Assembly (NCBI GenBank): GCA_947441615.1
Contig: CANEUH010000001.1
Span: 1-64,000, forward strand
Direction of reading: 5' to 3'
DNA length: 64,000 nt
From: Bacteriovoracaceae bacterium
GTDB taxonomy: Bacteria; Bdellovibrionota; Bacteriovoracia; Bacteriovoracales; Bacteriovoracaceae
Within the stretch, counting starts at the first letter, position 1; each line of letters starts with the position of its first letter. The translations under genes were made by a program, and so were the position numbers. The notes beneath the pieces are model-generated. The model was not told the origin of the DNA and did not search any database. It saw only the letters and a list, made by a program, of their open reading frames with translations. Of this stretch, positions 52,071 to 62,149 are shown one piece after another.

Positions 52071-52595
52071 ATGACCTTTATGAAGAAACACCCCTTCCTC
52101 ATGGTGGAGTACCATTCCTCCGTTAAATTACTGCCTTCTGAACAGCGTCAGTTGAAGAAATGGCTCGATTACGCCTCTCCCGTCGTCCTTGAGCTTTTGA
52201 AGCAAAAAATAATTCCTGCTAAGGATATCGAATCGATTCAAGTTTCCTTATTGATATGTGGAGAGCAAAAAATCAGAAAACTCAATAGAGATTTTCGCCA
52301 TAAAGATAAGGTGACTGATGTCTTATCTTTTCCAAGTCATGAGGATCTAAGAAAGACGAAAGTTACAGAGAATAATCTATTCCTTGGAGATCTCGCTATC
52401 TGCCATCAAAAAGTGAGGCAGCAAGCAAAACAATTTAATATTTCCTATATGGACGAATTTATCCATCTCTTCTTTCACGGTCTCATTCATTTAATGGGAT
52501 ACGATCATGAAATTTCGGAAGAGGAAGAAAGAGTGATGCAATTATGGGAAAAATTGGCCCTAGATAACTTCAGTAAGAAAAAAAAAGGGGCCTGA
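52071..52595 (+). CDS. ybeY: Endoribonuclease YbeY
   Basis: The 174-residue metalloprotein has the zinc motif HLFFHGLIHLMGYDHE and upstream FRHKDKVTDVLSFPS with FLGDLAIC, all typical of YbeY, which matures 16S rRNA and monitors ribosome quality. An AAAGGA site supports the first ATG. Confidence 0.95.
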   Translation: MTFMKKHPFLMVEYHSSVKLLPSEQRQLKKWLDYASPVVLELLKQKIIPAKDIESIQVSLLICGEQKIRKLNRDFRHKDKVTDVLSFPSHEDLRKTKVTENNLFLGDLAICHQKVRQQAKQFNISYMDEFIHLFFHGLIHLMGYDHEISEEEERVMQLWEKLALDNFSKKKKGA

Positions 52596-52606
52596 TAAAG
52601 GCCCCA
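52581..52606 (-). terminator. Terminator of the subtilisin-like protease gene
   Basis: GGGGCC and GGCCCC pair around TGATAAA. On the minus strand the stem is followed by a long T run. The structure overlaps the last codons and stop of ybeY. Confidence 0.7.
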
Positions 52607-52612
52607 AATCTT

Positions 52613-53974
52613 TTAGTTTCTTGTAGATCTTTTTTTCGTAGCAGCTTTAGAAAGTGCCGCTTTAAGATTCAAGCGTCCACCAGTCACGATCTTGCCTTTA
52701 AATTCTGGAATAATTGTTACAGAATCCATAAGAACTTTCTTAATCGTCATGTTTTTAAGATTTGGATAATAACCCATAACCATTGCCACGACTCCTGAAG
52801 CATTCGGTGCTGCCATAGAGGTACCAGACGCCATCGAATAACGGTTTCCATTAATCGTTGAGTAGATGTTTGAGCCAGGAGAACCAACATCAACTGTCGA
52901 TGGGCCAATATTAGAAAAAGAGGAAAGACCACCATTAGAAGCTGTAGAAGCAATCACTAATAGGTTCTCACTATCAAAAGAAGCAGGGAATTTTCGATCT
53001 ACATCGTTATTATGCCAGCTAAAAGGACCAGATGAATCGTTACCTGCAGAAGCAACAACAATAACACCCTTTTTAGAAATTTGGTTTATTGTATCACGAA
53101 CCACCATTCCACCTTCATTCACTTTTTTTCCAAATGAACAGTTGATAACTTTAGCTCCATTGTTAGCAGCATAAAGAAAAGCCTCAACAATATCAGAATC
53201 TAATTCATCGGCATTATCAGGGACAGTTCTAATCGCCATAATCTTTACGTTGTTAGCAACTCCTGCAATTCCAACACCGTTATTTTGAGTCGCTGCGATT
53301 GTTCCGGCCACGTGGGTCCCGTGCCAGTGTGAGGCCATTGTATTCATTGTCGCGCGGCCTTGAGCATCTCTCACAAGGGTATTTAGACCGTGAATATCAT
53401 CGATATATCCGTTATTATCGTCATCAATCCCATTACCAAGAATTTCTTTCTCGTTTGACCACATGATATCTTTAAGATCTTCATGGTTATGGTCTACACC
53501 TGTATCAACAACAGCGACGATAATTTCTTTTACTTCAGTTGAAGGGAGAGAATCATAGGCACCAGAGACATCTAGCCCGGCCTTTGAATTAAATGCCCAA
53601 AGTTTTCCAGCTTCCGGATCATTGAAAGAGGAAGAAAAATCGAAGTTTTGAAGTCTTTTTACTAAAAGTCCTGCCTCATCCAGAATTTCGTGCTTAGGCA
53701 TCATCGCCTTTCCAGCAAAATAATCTTTTTGAACATATTCAACACTGCCTGATTCATTAAGATCACCGGCGAGCTGATCTGCACTTGTTGTTTTAACTAG
53801 ATAGAGATTTCCGAATAGCTTTTTAGAGCTCTTAATAAGAGGAGATTGTATTAATGACTCACCTTGCTTCATTTTTACGAAAAGATGATTGGGGTGATAG
53901 CGAAGGCCAGAAGCCTCTACCGTGCCAAAAAGACCCATAAAACCAATTAAAATTCCAGTACTTAGCTTTTTCAT
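52613..53974 (-). CDS. Secreted subtilisin-like serine protease (S8)
   Basis: The 453-residue protein has a signal peptide, an N-terminal pro-region (HLFVKMKQGESLIQS) and a subtilase domain. The catalytic aspartate is in VVDTGVDHNHEDL, the histidine in HWHGTHVAGTIAA, the oxyanion asparagine in VVASAGNDSS and the serine in SGTSMAAPNASG. All catalytic residues are present. There is no C-terminal sorting domain. It is divergent from the outer-membrane protein gene. Confidence 0.93.
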   Translation of the reverse strand: MKKLSTGILIGFMGLFGTVEASGLRYHPNHLFVKMKQGESLIQSPLIKSSKKLFGNLYLVKTTSADQLAGDLNESGSVEYVQKDYFAGKAMMPKHEILDEAGLLVKRLQNFDFSSSFNDPEAGKLWAFNSKAGLDVSGAYDSLPSTEVKEIIVAVVDTGVDHNHEDLKDIMWSNEKEILGNGIDDDNNGYIDDIHGLNTLVRDAQGRATMNTMASHWHGTHVAGTIAATQNNGVGIAGVANNVKIMAIRTVPDNADELDSDIVEAFLYAANNGAKVINCSFGKKVNEGGMVVRDTINQISKKGVIVVASAGNDSSGPFSWHNNDVDRKFPASFDSENLLVIASTASNGGLSSFSNIGPSTVDVGSPGSNIYSTINGNRYSMASGTSMAAPNASGVVAMVMGYYPNLKNMTIKKVLMDSVTIIPEFKGKIVTGGRLNLKAALSKAATKKRSTRN

Positions 53975-54215
53975 CGAGGTTTATCCTTTAATGGAGTAAA
54001 ACGTTCGGCCGAATCCTATACCCTCAAAAAGCTAAGATCAAACAAAAATATCGGTCATTTGAAGAGTTTACATTTGAGCTGAATGAAGACACGGACCCTG
54101 TAAGTTTTGCACAAGGCATTAAGTGGATGGACTTGCCCTGATACAATGCGGCAATGATCCCTTAGGTATTTTTGCGATAATGGATGTAAATAGATTGTTT
54201 CACGAAGGATATCTA

Positions 54216-55544
54216 GTGCTTAGGAATGTTAAAAAACTCACAATTCTTGGACTCACCCTAGTAGGGGCTAATTCATTTTGTGCTTCCGAAATTATTGATG
54301 GGCATCTGGGCGCCCTTAGTAATCAAGCATCCCAACAAGTTGGTAACGTTCCAGGGAATCGCTATAACGCAGATTTCGAATTTAAATACCACAGAAGCAC
54401 TAACTCCAGTTACAGACGAGAGCTCGAGAGAAAGTTCCACGTTGCCGCTCTTATGAATGATCAAAATCTGACTATGTTTTCTGTGCAAGAGGCCTATGTT
54501 GGTGGAAATTTAAGTTCTAAAGACCACCTAAGATTTGGAAGACAAATTCTCTCCTGGTCTGATGTTGATAAGATGTGGGGATTTGGAAAATTAAATAATC
54601 GTAGAAATTTTGATTATTTCACACCAGGTCAAGAAGGGCTTCATGGTCTTCTTTACGAAAGAAAATCCTCCAATGGAATGAGGTACAAAAGCTTTCTTTC
54701 TGGTCTCTATATACCAGAGATGAATCCGGGTCTTGATATCGATAAGAAGAATCAAACCATCACTTCAAGGCACCCTTGGTCAGATGCTCCTGCTCAAACA
54801 GCTCAAGTTGAAGGTACTTTGATGGATGTGAAATACGACGTCCAATACCCAAGTATTTCAGATGTTATTTTTCGTTATTCTGTAGGTGCAAATATTGGTT
54901 GGGAAAATAAAAACTGGGTTTTTGATAACTTTTATATGAGAAAGCCCGAGAACTCGATCACTCCCAACGTTGAAGTGAATGTTGATTTCGTTCAAAGAAC
55001 AGTGAATGCTCAGATTGATCCAAGATTTTATTACCACGACGTTTATGGCTCATCACTTAAATATCGTAATCATGATGTTGAAATGTATGTCTCTGGAATG
55101 GCCATTCGTCCCAATGAATACCCAGATGTTGATGAAAGAGTAAGATATACCGAAATTAAAAATAAAAAGCGTCGCGAAGATTATGTTGGGGGAGGGATCT
55201 CCCGTTCGAATGATCTTTATACGATTGCTTTTAACTATGTTGCTAGACTTTCTCCATTTGACAGAAATAAAGATGAATTGACCCAAGATCCTCGCTGGAA
55301 TCAGGCGTTAAACTTACTTGGACAAAGAAACTTTGGCCGTCACTACAGCCTTTCTGCAGATCTAAAGTATGACATGTTAACGACAGATAGACTTTTGATG
55401 TTTCGTGGAAACTATAAAGTCTCAAAAGAATTGCTGATGAATGTTGGTATGAATATGATAGGGACCCCAACAAATGGGAAATCCTATTGGTCTCCCTATA
55501 CTAATAACGATGCGATATACGGCGGGTTAAGATATGTATTCTAA
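54216..55544 (+). CDS. Outer-membrane beta-barrel protein (DUF1302-like)
   Basis: The GTG at 54,216 with an AAGGA site gives a proper signal peptide (VLRNVKKLTILGLTLVGANS); an upstream ATG would put non-signal sequence in front. The roughly 443-residue mature protein alternates short aromatic strands and turns, has EAYVGGNLSSKDHLRFGRQI as in DUF1302-type porins, and ends with a terminal strand in aromatic Phe (YGGLRYVF), the barrel-assembly signal. The end overlaps the next gene by 11 bp. Confidence 0.72.
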   Translation: MLRNVKKLTILGLTLVGANSFCASEIIDGHLGALSNQASQQVGNVPGNRYNADFEFKYHRSTNSSYRRELERKFHVAALMNDQNLTMFSVQEAYVGGNLSSKDHLRFGRQILSWSDVDKMWGFGKLNNRRNFDYFTPGQEGLHGLLYERKSSNGMRYKSFLSGLYIPEMNPGLDIDKKNQTITSRHPWSDAPAQTAQVEGTLMDVKYDVQYPSISDVIFRYSVGANIGWENKNWVFDNFYMRKPENSITPNVEVNVDFVQRTVNAQIDPRFYYHDVYGSSLKYRNHDVEMYVSGMAIRPNEYPDVDERVRYTEIKNKKRREDYVGGGISRSNDLYTIAFNYVARLSPFDRNKDELTQDPRWNQALNLLGQRNFGRHYSLSADLKYDMLTTDRLLMFRGNYKVSKELLMNVGMNMIGTPTNGKSYWSPYTNNDAIYGGLRYVF

Positions 55545-58152
55545 GCTAAAAAATCTTTTTTTATTCCTCGTTTTTGGTCTCACTCTAGCAGGGTGCGGAG
55601 ATCTCATGGGGAGCAAGGTTGTTAAAAGAGGACTAGATGGAGCACAATTCTCTGTGGACTGCGCTCTTGATGTAGGGAAGTTTTCACTGATTTTAGAGGA
55701 GAATATAAGCTCTCAAATCAGATGTTTAGGTGAAAACTTAAATCTTTTTGTAAAAGTCGTGAAATCAGAAAAGCCTGGTTACTTATCCCGTATTCAGCTT
55801 GAAAAATACCTCGCAGAATTCCGTCCCGATGTAAAACCTGAAATGATTAGAGGATTAAAATCCGTTTTTGATATCGGACATTTGATCACTGGAGAGGATC
55901 CGGATTTTATCTCAAAGCAAACAATTGATAAAGTGATTAACTTCGCTTTAATTTTCAATCAGGAAGCGGCCCTGAATTTTGGTCCTATTTTCCAAAATGA
56001 ATCACCCGTTACCTATGCGCTTCATCAAAACCATAGAGATAGAGTTTCGGGAGCGAACAAGGCGATCATTCAAGCCTTGAGAATGATCTTTAATCCCGAT
56101 CGACGTGGAGAAGTGCATAAATTAAATATCATTCGTCTATTAGAAAGTTTTTCAACTGAAGAAACTAGAGAGGGTATAGAGTCGGCGAAAAAAGTTCTCT
56201 TCCTGAAGAAAGTTCTATTCGGAGGAGAAAGCGAAGTGATCACTCATTCTGAGTTAGAGAAATTAATTCTTAACTTTGATCATATGCTTCTAATTAGTCT
56301 CGATATTGTTAGATATAAATACATTATTTTAAAGCAAGAATCGATTCTTCAACTTCTTAAAAGAGATATTAACGATCTCTACGATATGATCACTCAAGGA
56401 CCTCTCAATAATAGAGATACGGAACTATTATTCACAGTTCAAGAGGCGATAGATGCTGCCAAGGTCTTTATTGAAAAAGATAAGTTTGATATTGATAAGT
56501 ATAAAAATTTAATCTCAGAAGTTAAAAAAATTGTCATGAGAGGGAATACCTCTGATGTCAGAGGTATTGAACTTAAAAATTTATTTGTTCATGCGAAGTC
56601 GCTTTTGCAAACAGGAACAGTTTTTCACCGGATCTATGATAAATTTAAGGCACAGCTTGATAGCACTAGACCAGTCGAGGAAACAATTGACTTCGATGAA
56701 TACCGTCATACCTATCCTGAACATCAGGCCGAACTAGATCAATTTGAACGAATTACTAAAAAGTATCGATTCATGAGAGGAGAATTTTTATCTCCTTACT
56801 ATGTCGTTGGTTCAAAGAGAAATGCCGATGCGATCGTTGAAATTGCGATGCTCGAATACGTCATAAAACTAGTGTTTCAAACTTATGGATCTCCAAGCCC
56901 AAACAATGACGCTGTCGGCGGGTTTTCGATTGATAAAGAGCAAATGAGAAAAGTGCTTAAGAAGTTTGAAAACGAACTGATTGATCTAGATCTCGTGATA
57001 CCAGGGAGACTCATTACGACTGCCGATAACATCTCATTACTTGGGACTTTGTTTCAATACCAGTCTGATAAAAATAAAGTGATGGATGTTAATGAGGCAA
57101 CTGAGTTTGGAGTGAGCCTTATTGGATCGATCAGCATTTCTGATGATCTTTTTGACTACTTTAAAAGCCAAAAGTGTACACAGGATAAGTTTGATCGCTT
57201 TGACCCAGCTTGTGTGAGAGCAAATTTCTGGAAAGGTTTCTGTACATACTATAAGAGCTATTACCCATTAATGTTCCAGTCTATGAATGCTCCAAAAAAA
57301 TGTGAAGATTTTCAGCCTAGCGCTGAAAATATGCTCTTCTTAGATAAATCCATTTCTGCTGCCCGAACTTGTAACTTCTATACGGATGGCAATAAAGAAG
57401 AGATCCATTACTCAACTGGCGATATGATGTCTATTGTTTTAGCGCTCATGCACGCAGAAACAACTGTATTACGATGGGATGTGAATAATAATAACATCAT
57501 GGACCCAGATGAAGTGGATAAGGCCTATGAAATTTATTCTCCGGCCTTAGATGGTTTCTTAGAGGGTAAGAGCGGAATTATTAAAAAATTGAAAAAGCAA
57601 ATATTTCAATACCTCATTAAATATGAGCAAATTCCTGATGAAAAAGATTTTGGTAGCCTTTGGAAATTTGTAAAATTCCTCCTTAGTTTTAAGAAAGAAT
57701 CTCCTGCGACGAGAAAGACTATTGTCTCAGTTCTTAATGTGATTGGAGAGCAGAATAAGAAAATGCCTGATGCTGATGAGTTTGACTGTAACCTTTTAAG
57801 GGATCCAGAGAGTATTCCTCGAGAAATGATGGAAGATGTTTCAGCTAATCCACTTGCCATCTCGAAGGTAGGATCAAAAGTTATGATACTTGAAGCGGAC
57901 TCTGGAAATGAATTTAATGCCATCATGGCAAAGGCTGCAGTTGTTAAATCTTATTCTAAAGAGGATAAGGAACTTTTGAGAAGTGAACTTAGTCTTCTCA
58001 CTGAAGATGTTGAATCGAAAAGAGTGGCAACAATTCAACAAATTAAGCAGACGAACCTGAAAAATCTTTTTATTTATATCTCAGGTAATAATTCTCTATC
58101 ACTAGGCCTTGATGAGATCGCTTTGGCCATCTCAGTTGCACTAAATGAGTAA
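55534..58152 (+). CDS. Very large lipoprotein of unknown function
   Basis: The 872-residue protein has a clear lipobox (FLVFGLTLAGCGDL). It is otherwise mostly helical, with an EF-hand-like loop (WDVNNNNIMDPDEVDKAYEI, about residue 650) and two or three cysteine pairs. No catalytic motif is apparent. The 11-bp overlap with the barrel gene suggests that the two proteins act together at the outer membrane. Confidence 0.75.
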   Translation: MYSKLKNLFLFLVFGLTLAGCGDLMGSKVVKRGLDGAQFSVDCALDVGKFSLILEENISSQIRCLGENLNLFVKVVKSEKPGYLSRIQLEKYLAEFRPDVKPEMIRGLKSVFDIGHLITGEDPDFISKQTIDKVINFALIFNQEAALNFGPIFQNESPVTYALHQNHRDRVSGANKAIIQALRMIFNPDRRGEVHKLNIIRLLESFSTEETREGIESAKKVLFLKKVLFGGESEVITHSELEKLILNFDHMLLISLDIVRYKYIILKQESILQLLKRDINDLYDMITQGPLNNRDTELLFTVQEAIDAAKVFIEKDKFDIDKYKNLISEVKKIVMRGNTSDVRGIELKNLFVHAKSLLQTGTVFHRIYDKFKAQLDSTRPVEETIDFDEYRHTYPEHQAELDQFERITKKYRFMRGEFLSPYYVVGSKRNADAIVEIAMLEYVIKLVFQTYGSPSPNNDAVGGFSIDKEQMRKVLKKFENELIDLDLVIPGRLITTADNISLLGTLFQYQSDKNKVMDVNEATEFGVSLIGSISISDDLFDYFKSQKCTQDKFDRFDPACVRANFWKGFCTYYKSYYPLMFQSMNAPKKCEDFQPSAENMLFLDKSISAARTCNFYTDGNKEEIHYSTGDMMSIVLALMHAETTVLRWDVNNNNIMDPDEVDKAYEIYSPALDGFLEGKSGIIKKLKKQIFQYLIKYEQIPDEKDFGSLWKFVKFLLSFKKESPATRKTIVSVLNVIGEQNKKMPDADEFDCNLLRDPESIPREMMEDVSANPLAISKVGSKVMILEADSGNEFNAIMAKAAVVKSYSKEDKELLRSELSLLTEDVESKRVATIQQIKQTNLKNLFIYISGNNSLSLGLDEIALAISVALNE

Positions 58153-58241
58153 TAATTTGTCGTAGGGAGTCCTAAAACTCCCTACTATTTCTTTTCAAAG
58201 TTTACTTCCATTTGTTAAAGTGACGTCTCCAAAGGTAAATT

Positions 58242-59394
58242 ATGGATGACTCACTGTTTCTAAAATTGTCAGATTTCAAATCCCTTTTCGCCGAAGTTAA
58301 GTCCTCTCTTGAAACAATACGGAGGTCGCTTTGACGTCGATCGAAAGCAGAATCGACTCAAAGAAATTTCTGAACTAGAGGCCCTGGACGGTTTTTGGAA
58401 TGACTCAGCTAATGCCACTAAAATTCAAAAAGAACGCTCCCTCATAGAAGAAGTTCTTAAGCTCTATGGTAGTGTCAAAACACTTTCCGATGATTTTGAA
58501 GTCCTTTGTGAAATGAGTGATGCTGGTGACGAAGCCTCTGCTCGTGAGGCATTAGAGCTTTTTCCAAAGCTTCAAGCAGCTTTAATCGAAGCAGAAAAGA
58601 AAGCGCTTCTTTCCGGTGAGACGGATCCCAATAATGCGATAGTGACTATTAATGCAGGAGCTGGTGGAACTGAGTCCTGTGACTGGGCCGGAATGCTTCT
58701 TCGTATGATTCAGCGTTGGTGTGAGTCAAAGGGTTTTAAGGCAAGTGTTATGGATTTCCAATACGGGGACTCGGCAGGAATAAAATCCGCCACTCTTTTA
58801 GTCCAAGGAAACTATGCCTACGGTCTATTAAAATCTGAATCAGGTGTTCATCGTCTTGTCCGAATATCACCCTTTGATTCAAATGCGAGAAGACATACTT
58901 CATTTGCCTCCATTTTTGTGAGTGCTGAAGTCGATGATACGATTGAGATAGAAGTCCTTGATAAAGATCTTCGTGTCGATGTCTACCGCTCTGGTGGGGC
59001 AGGAGGTCAGTCCGTAAACACAGCTGACTCAGCAGTCAGATTAACCCACTTACCAACAGGATTAGTTGTCGCTTGTCAGAATGAACGGTCTCAAATTCAA
59101 AACCGTGCCATGGCGATGAAAATACTTAAGTCTAGACTTTATGATTTAGAGTTAAAAAAACGGCAAGAAGCTCTGGATAAAATTGAAGCAGGGAAAAAAG
59201 AGATTGCTTGGGGATCACAAATTAGATCCTATGTTCTGCACCCTTACAAATTGGTGAAGGACCATAGAACAGGTTCCACTTCCTCTCAAGCCGAGACTGT
59301 TCTTGACGGAGACTTAGATGATTTTATGAAAGCTTTCCTCCAATGGAAATCCCTTGGTGGAGAGGTACAAGATACAGGAATGGATGAACTATGA
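58242..59394 (+). CDS. prfB: Peptide chain release factor 2, with programmed +1 frameshift
   Basis: Translation begins at the ATG at 58,242 (MDDSLFLKLSDFKSLF...), reaches an in-frame TGA at 58,332 after CTT, and continues in the +1 frame as DVDRKQNRLKEISEL. The product has the RF2 signature GGQ (SGGAGGQSVNTADSAVRLTH). It releases peptides at UGA and UAA. The frameshift lets RF2 regulate its own level. Total length is about 383 residues. It overlaps lysS by 4 bp. Confidence 0.95.
58321..58335 (+). promoter_or_regulatory. prfB programmed frameshift signal
   Basis: GGAGG lies three bases before CTTTGAC, which matches the classical spacing of the internal Shine-Dalgarno sequence and the slippery CUU-UGA-C of prfB genes. 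Confidence 0.93.
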
Positions 59395-60956
59395 ATGATA
59401 ATAACTTAACGAGCTCGGGGAAAATTATGAAAGACAAGCACATTAGACGGTGGACAGAACAGTTTTCTGAACAAATGGAAGTTCGTCTAGATAAACGAAA
59501 AAAACTTGAAGAGATGGGATCAAATCCCTACAAAAATGGGCTCAAACCAAATACTTCGTTTGAGTATCTTGTAAAAAAATATAGTCCTTTAACAAAGGAA
59601 GAAATTGGAGAAACTCCTCGCTACCATATAGCAGCAAGAGTCTTAATGGTTCGAGATTTTGGGAAAGCTGCTTTTCTTCAATGTGATGATGGCTCTGAAA
59701 GATTTCAGTTGTATGTAAATAAGCAAGTGACTTCTGAAAAAGGCTTCGCTGAATATAAACTCATTGATTATGGTGACATCATTTATGCAGAAGGCGATGT
59801 GTTCAAAACCATGAAAGGTGAACTTGCTCTTAATGCAAGAGAACTCACAATCGTTACTAAGTCTATTCGTCCTCTACCAGAAAAGTTTCATGGATTAACT
59901 GATCAGGAACTTAAGTATCGTATGCGATATGTAGATATGATCATGAATCCAGAGACTCGAGAAAAACTTCGTAAGCGTTCGGAAATTATTCGCTACATGA
60001 GAGAGCATTTCTATAAAGCTGACTTTTTAGAAGTTGAAACTCCTATGATGCATTCAATTGCTGGTGGAGCAGCAGCTCGTCCATTTAAGACTCACCACAA
60101 TGCTCTTAATATGGAACTCTTCATGCGAATCGCACCAGAATTACATTTAAAGCGTTTGATCGTTGGTGGGTATAATAAAGTTTTTGAAATGAACCGCTGT
60201 TTTCGTAACGAGGGTCTTTCTCTAAAACACAACCCAGAGTTTACTTCAGTTGAGTTTTACTGGGCGTATGCCACTTATCATGACCTTATGGATTTTACCG
60301 AATCACTTTTGACGGGGATCGCCCGAGATGTTTTAAAAACTGAAATCGTAAGATTCGGTGAGCATGATATTAATCTTAAAGGTCCTTATGCTCGACATAC
60401 GATGAGAGAAGCTGTGGCGAAGTTTACCAATTCAACAATGGATCAAGTGAACGATCGAACTCATCTTCTAAGTCTTTTAAACCAAACGGACTTGGATAAG
60501 AAAAAACTTCAAAACACAAGTTGGGGAAAACTTCTTGTTCATTGTTTTGAGGAATTAGTAGAATCAAAACTTATTCAACCAACATTTATTACTGAATATC
60601 CTACAGAAGTTTCTCCGCTTTCTCGTCGTAATGATGAGAATCCAGAATTCGTAGATCGCTTCGAGTTTTTTATGAATGGGTGGGAAGTGGCGAATGCGTT
60701 CTCTGAGCTTAATAATCCGACGGATCAATTGGATCGATTCGCTGATCAGGCAATGGCCAAAGAAGCTGGTGATGATGAGGCCACTGATGTTGATTACGAT
60801 TTCGTTCGTGCTCTTGAATATGGAATGCCACCGACAGCTGGGCAAGGGATTGGGATCGACCGACTAGTCATGATTCTAACTGATAGCCACACCATTCGTG
60901 ACGTGATTCTTTTTCCGCTTCTTAAAAAGGAGCATTATTTCTCTGAAGAGGAGTAA
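59391..60956 (+). CDS. lysS: Lysyl-tRNA synthetase (class II)
   Basis: The 521-residue enzyme has an OB-fold anticodon-binding domain followed by the class II core: LKYRMRYVDMIMNPE, FLEVETPMMHSIAGGAAARP, FEMNRCFRNEGLSLKHNPEF (motif 2) and GMPPTAGQGIGIDRLVM (motif 3). It charges tRNA-Lys. It is translationally coupled to prfB. Confidence 0.97.
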   Translation: MNDNNLTSSGKIMKDKHIRRWTEQFSEQMEVRLDKRKKLEEMGSNPYKNGLKPNTSFEYLVKKYSPLTKEEIGETPRYHIAARVLMVRDFGKAAFLQCDDGSERFQLYVNKQVTSEKGFAEYKLIDYGDIIYAEGDVFKTMKGELALNARELTIVTKSIRPLPEKFHGLTDQELKYRMRYVDMIMNPETREKLRKRSEIIRYMREHFYKADFLEVETPMMHSIAGGAAARPFKTHHNALNMELFMRIAPELHLKRLIVGGYNKVFEMNRCFRNEGLSLKHNPEFTSVEFYWAYATYHDLMDFTESLLTGIARDVLKTEIVRFGEHDINLKGPYARHTMREAVAKFTNSTMDQVNDRTHLLSLLNQTDLDKKKLQNTSWGKLLVHCFEELVESKLIQPTFITEYPTEVSPLSRRNDENPEFVDRFEFFMNGWEVANAFSELNNPTDQLDRFADQAMAKEAGDDEATDVDYDFVRALEYGMPPTAGQGIGIDRLVMILTDSHTIRDVILFPLLKKEHYFSEEE

Positions 60957-62149
60957 TGCGCTCTTATCTTTCCATTTTAAAGATAGCCCTTCACGGTCGT
61001 TCAGCAGGAAAAATTCTGCTAGCGACCGTTTTTAGTTTTACTTTTTCTATTGCAGTTATTCTTTGCACCTTTGGACTCATGGATGGTTTTGATCATTTAT
61101 TAAAATCAGGCTTGAGGCATTCCTCCGGTGATATCTTAATAACTAATAGAAAAGGCTTCTTTTCACTTTCCCCTGAGTTTTCTGAAATATTAAATAAAAT
61201 CAAACCTCTCTCTGTCTCGCCAGTCATCCAAACTGAAGCTTTTGCTCTCTTCGGTGACATGAGCCGAGGTGTTTTAGTTCGTGGAATTAATGCTGAAGAC
61301 TTTTCTCGCTCAATTGGTTTGAAGCTTTCTGTTTCGCCTGGTGGCGTTGTTATAGGGGAGGAACTTGCCAAGCAATTTAATATTAAGCTTGGAGATTCCC
61401 TGTCTTTAACTTTTGGTAAAGGCAACGAAACGGCCTCTTCACTACCAACGATTCAAACATTTCAGGTGACTAGCTTCATTAAGCATGGAATTTATCAAAA
61501 AGATTTAAGATTCATTTATCTTGATCGCTCGGAACTAGGAAACATCTTAGGTATAAAAAAGAAAATCAATCTCATTGTTATTTCAGCGGAAAAACCAGGT
61601 GTTCTCAAAAGTTTATTGCCAATTACTCATAAGAGTAATGAATTAAAAAAAACTTTAAGTTCTGAGTTTCTAGTTAAGCCTTTTTGGGATGAATATGATT
61701 TTTTGATTGAAGCCGTAAAGGTTGAAAAGTTTTCTATTTCACTCATCTTGCAATTAATTGTTCTTGTTGCGATTTTTAATATTGTGGCGTTTGTTATCTA
61801 TATTATGGAAAAAAAGGCCCAAGATTTCTTTTTCTTAAGGGCGGTGGGTTTATCTCTCAAAGATATTTCCCGTTTTTGGTTTTTTTCTGTTCTCCTCATT
61901 TGGGGTGTTTCTTGTTTTGGGGCCCATCTTCTTTCTAATCTTTTTAATTGGTGCCTACAAAATCTTTCCATTTTAAAGATACCTGGAGAGATTTATGTTT
62001 TATCTTCTCTAAGTATCGATTTAGATTTTTTGGCCTATTCAACTGTTTATGGGATATCTTTTGTGTGGATATTAGTGGCTGCCTTAATTGGATATTTCCG
62101 ACTTAAGCGAAGACCAATTATGCAAGGCCTTCGTCAGGAGTTTAATTAA
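60956..62149 (+). CDS. lolC: Lipoprotein-releasing ABC transporter permease (LolC/LolE type)
   Basis: The 397-residue membrane protein has one N-terminal helix, a large periplasmic domain (RGVLVRGINAEDFSRS, then GGVVIGEELAKQFNIKLGDS) and three C-terminal helices in the FtsX/MacB pattern. With the ATPase encoded immediately downstream it would extract lipoproteins from the inner membrane for delivery to the outer membrane. Only one permease gene is visible, so it may act as a homodimer or pair with one outside the window. TAATG overlap with lysS. Confidence 0.87.
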   Translation: MRSYLSILKIALHGRSAGKILLATVFSFTFSIAVILCTFGLMDGFDHLLKSGLRHSSGDILITNRKGFFSLSPEFSEILNKIKPLSVSPVIQTEAFALFGDMSRGVLVRGINAEDFSRSIGLKLSVSPGGVVIGEELAKQFNIKLGDSLSLTFGKGNETASSLPTIQTFQVTSFIKHGIYQKDLRFIYLDRSELGNILGIKKKINLIVISAEKPGVLKSLLPITHKSNELKKTLSSEFLVKPFWDEYDFLIEAVKVEKFSISLILQLIVLVAIFNIVAFVIYIMEKKAQDFFFLRAVGLSLKDISRFWFFSVLLIWGVSCFGAHLLSNLFNWCLQNLSILKIPGEIYVLSSLSIDLDFLAYSTVYGISFVWILVAALIGYFRLKRRPIMQGLRQEFN

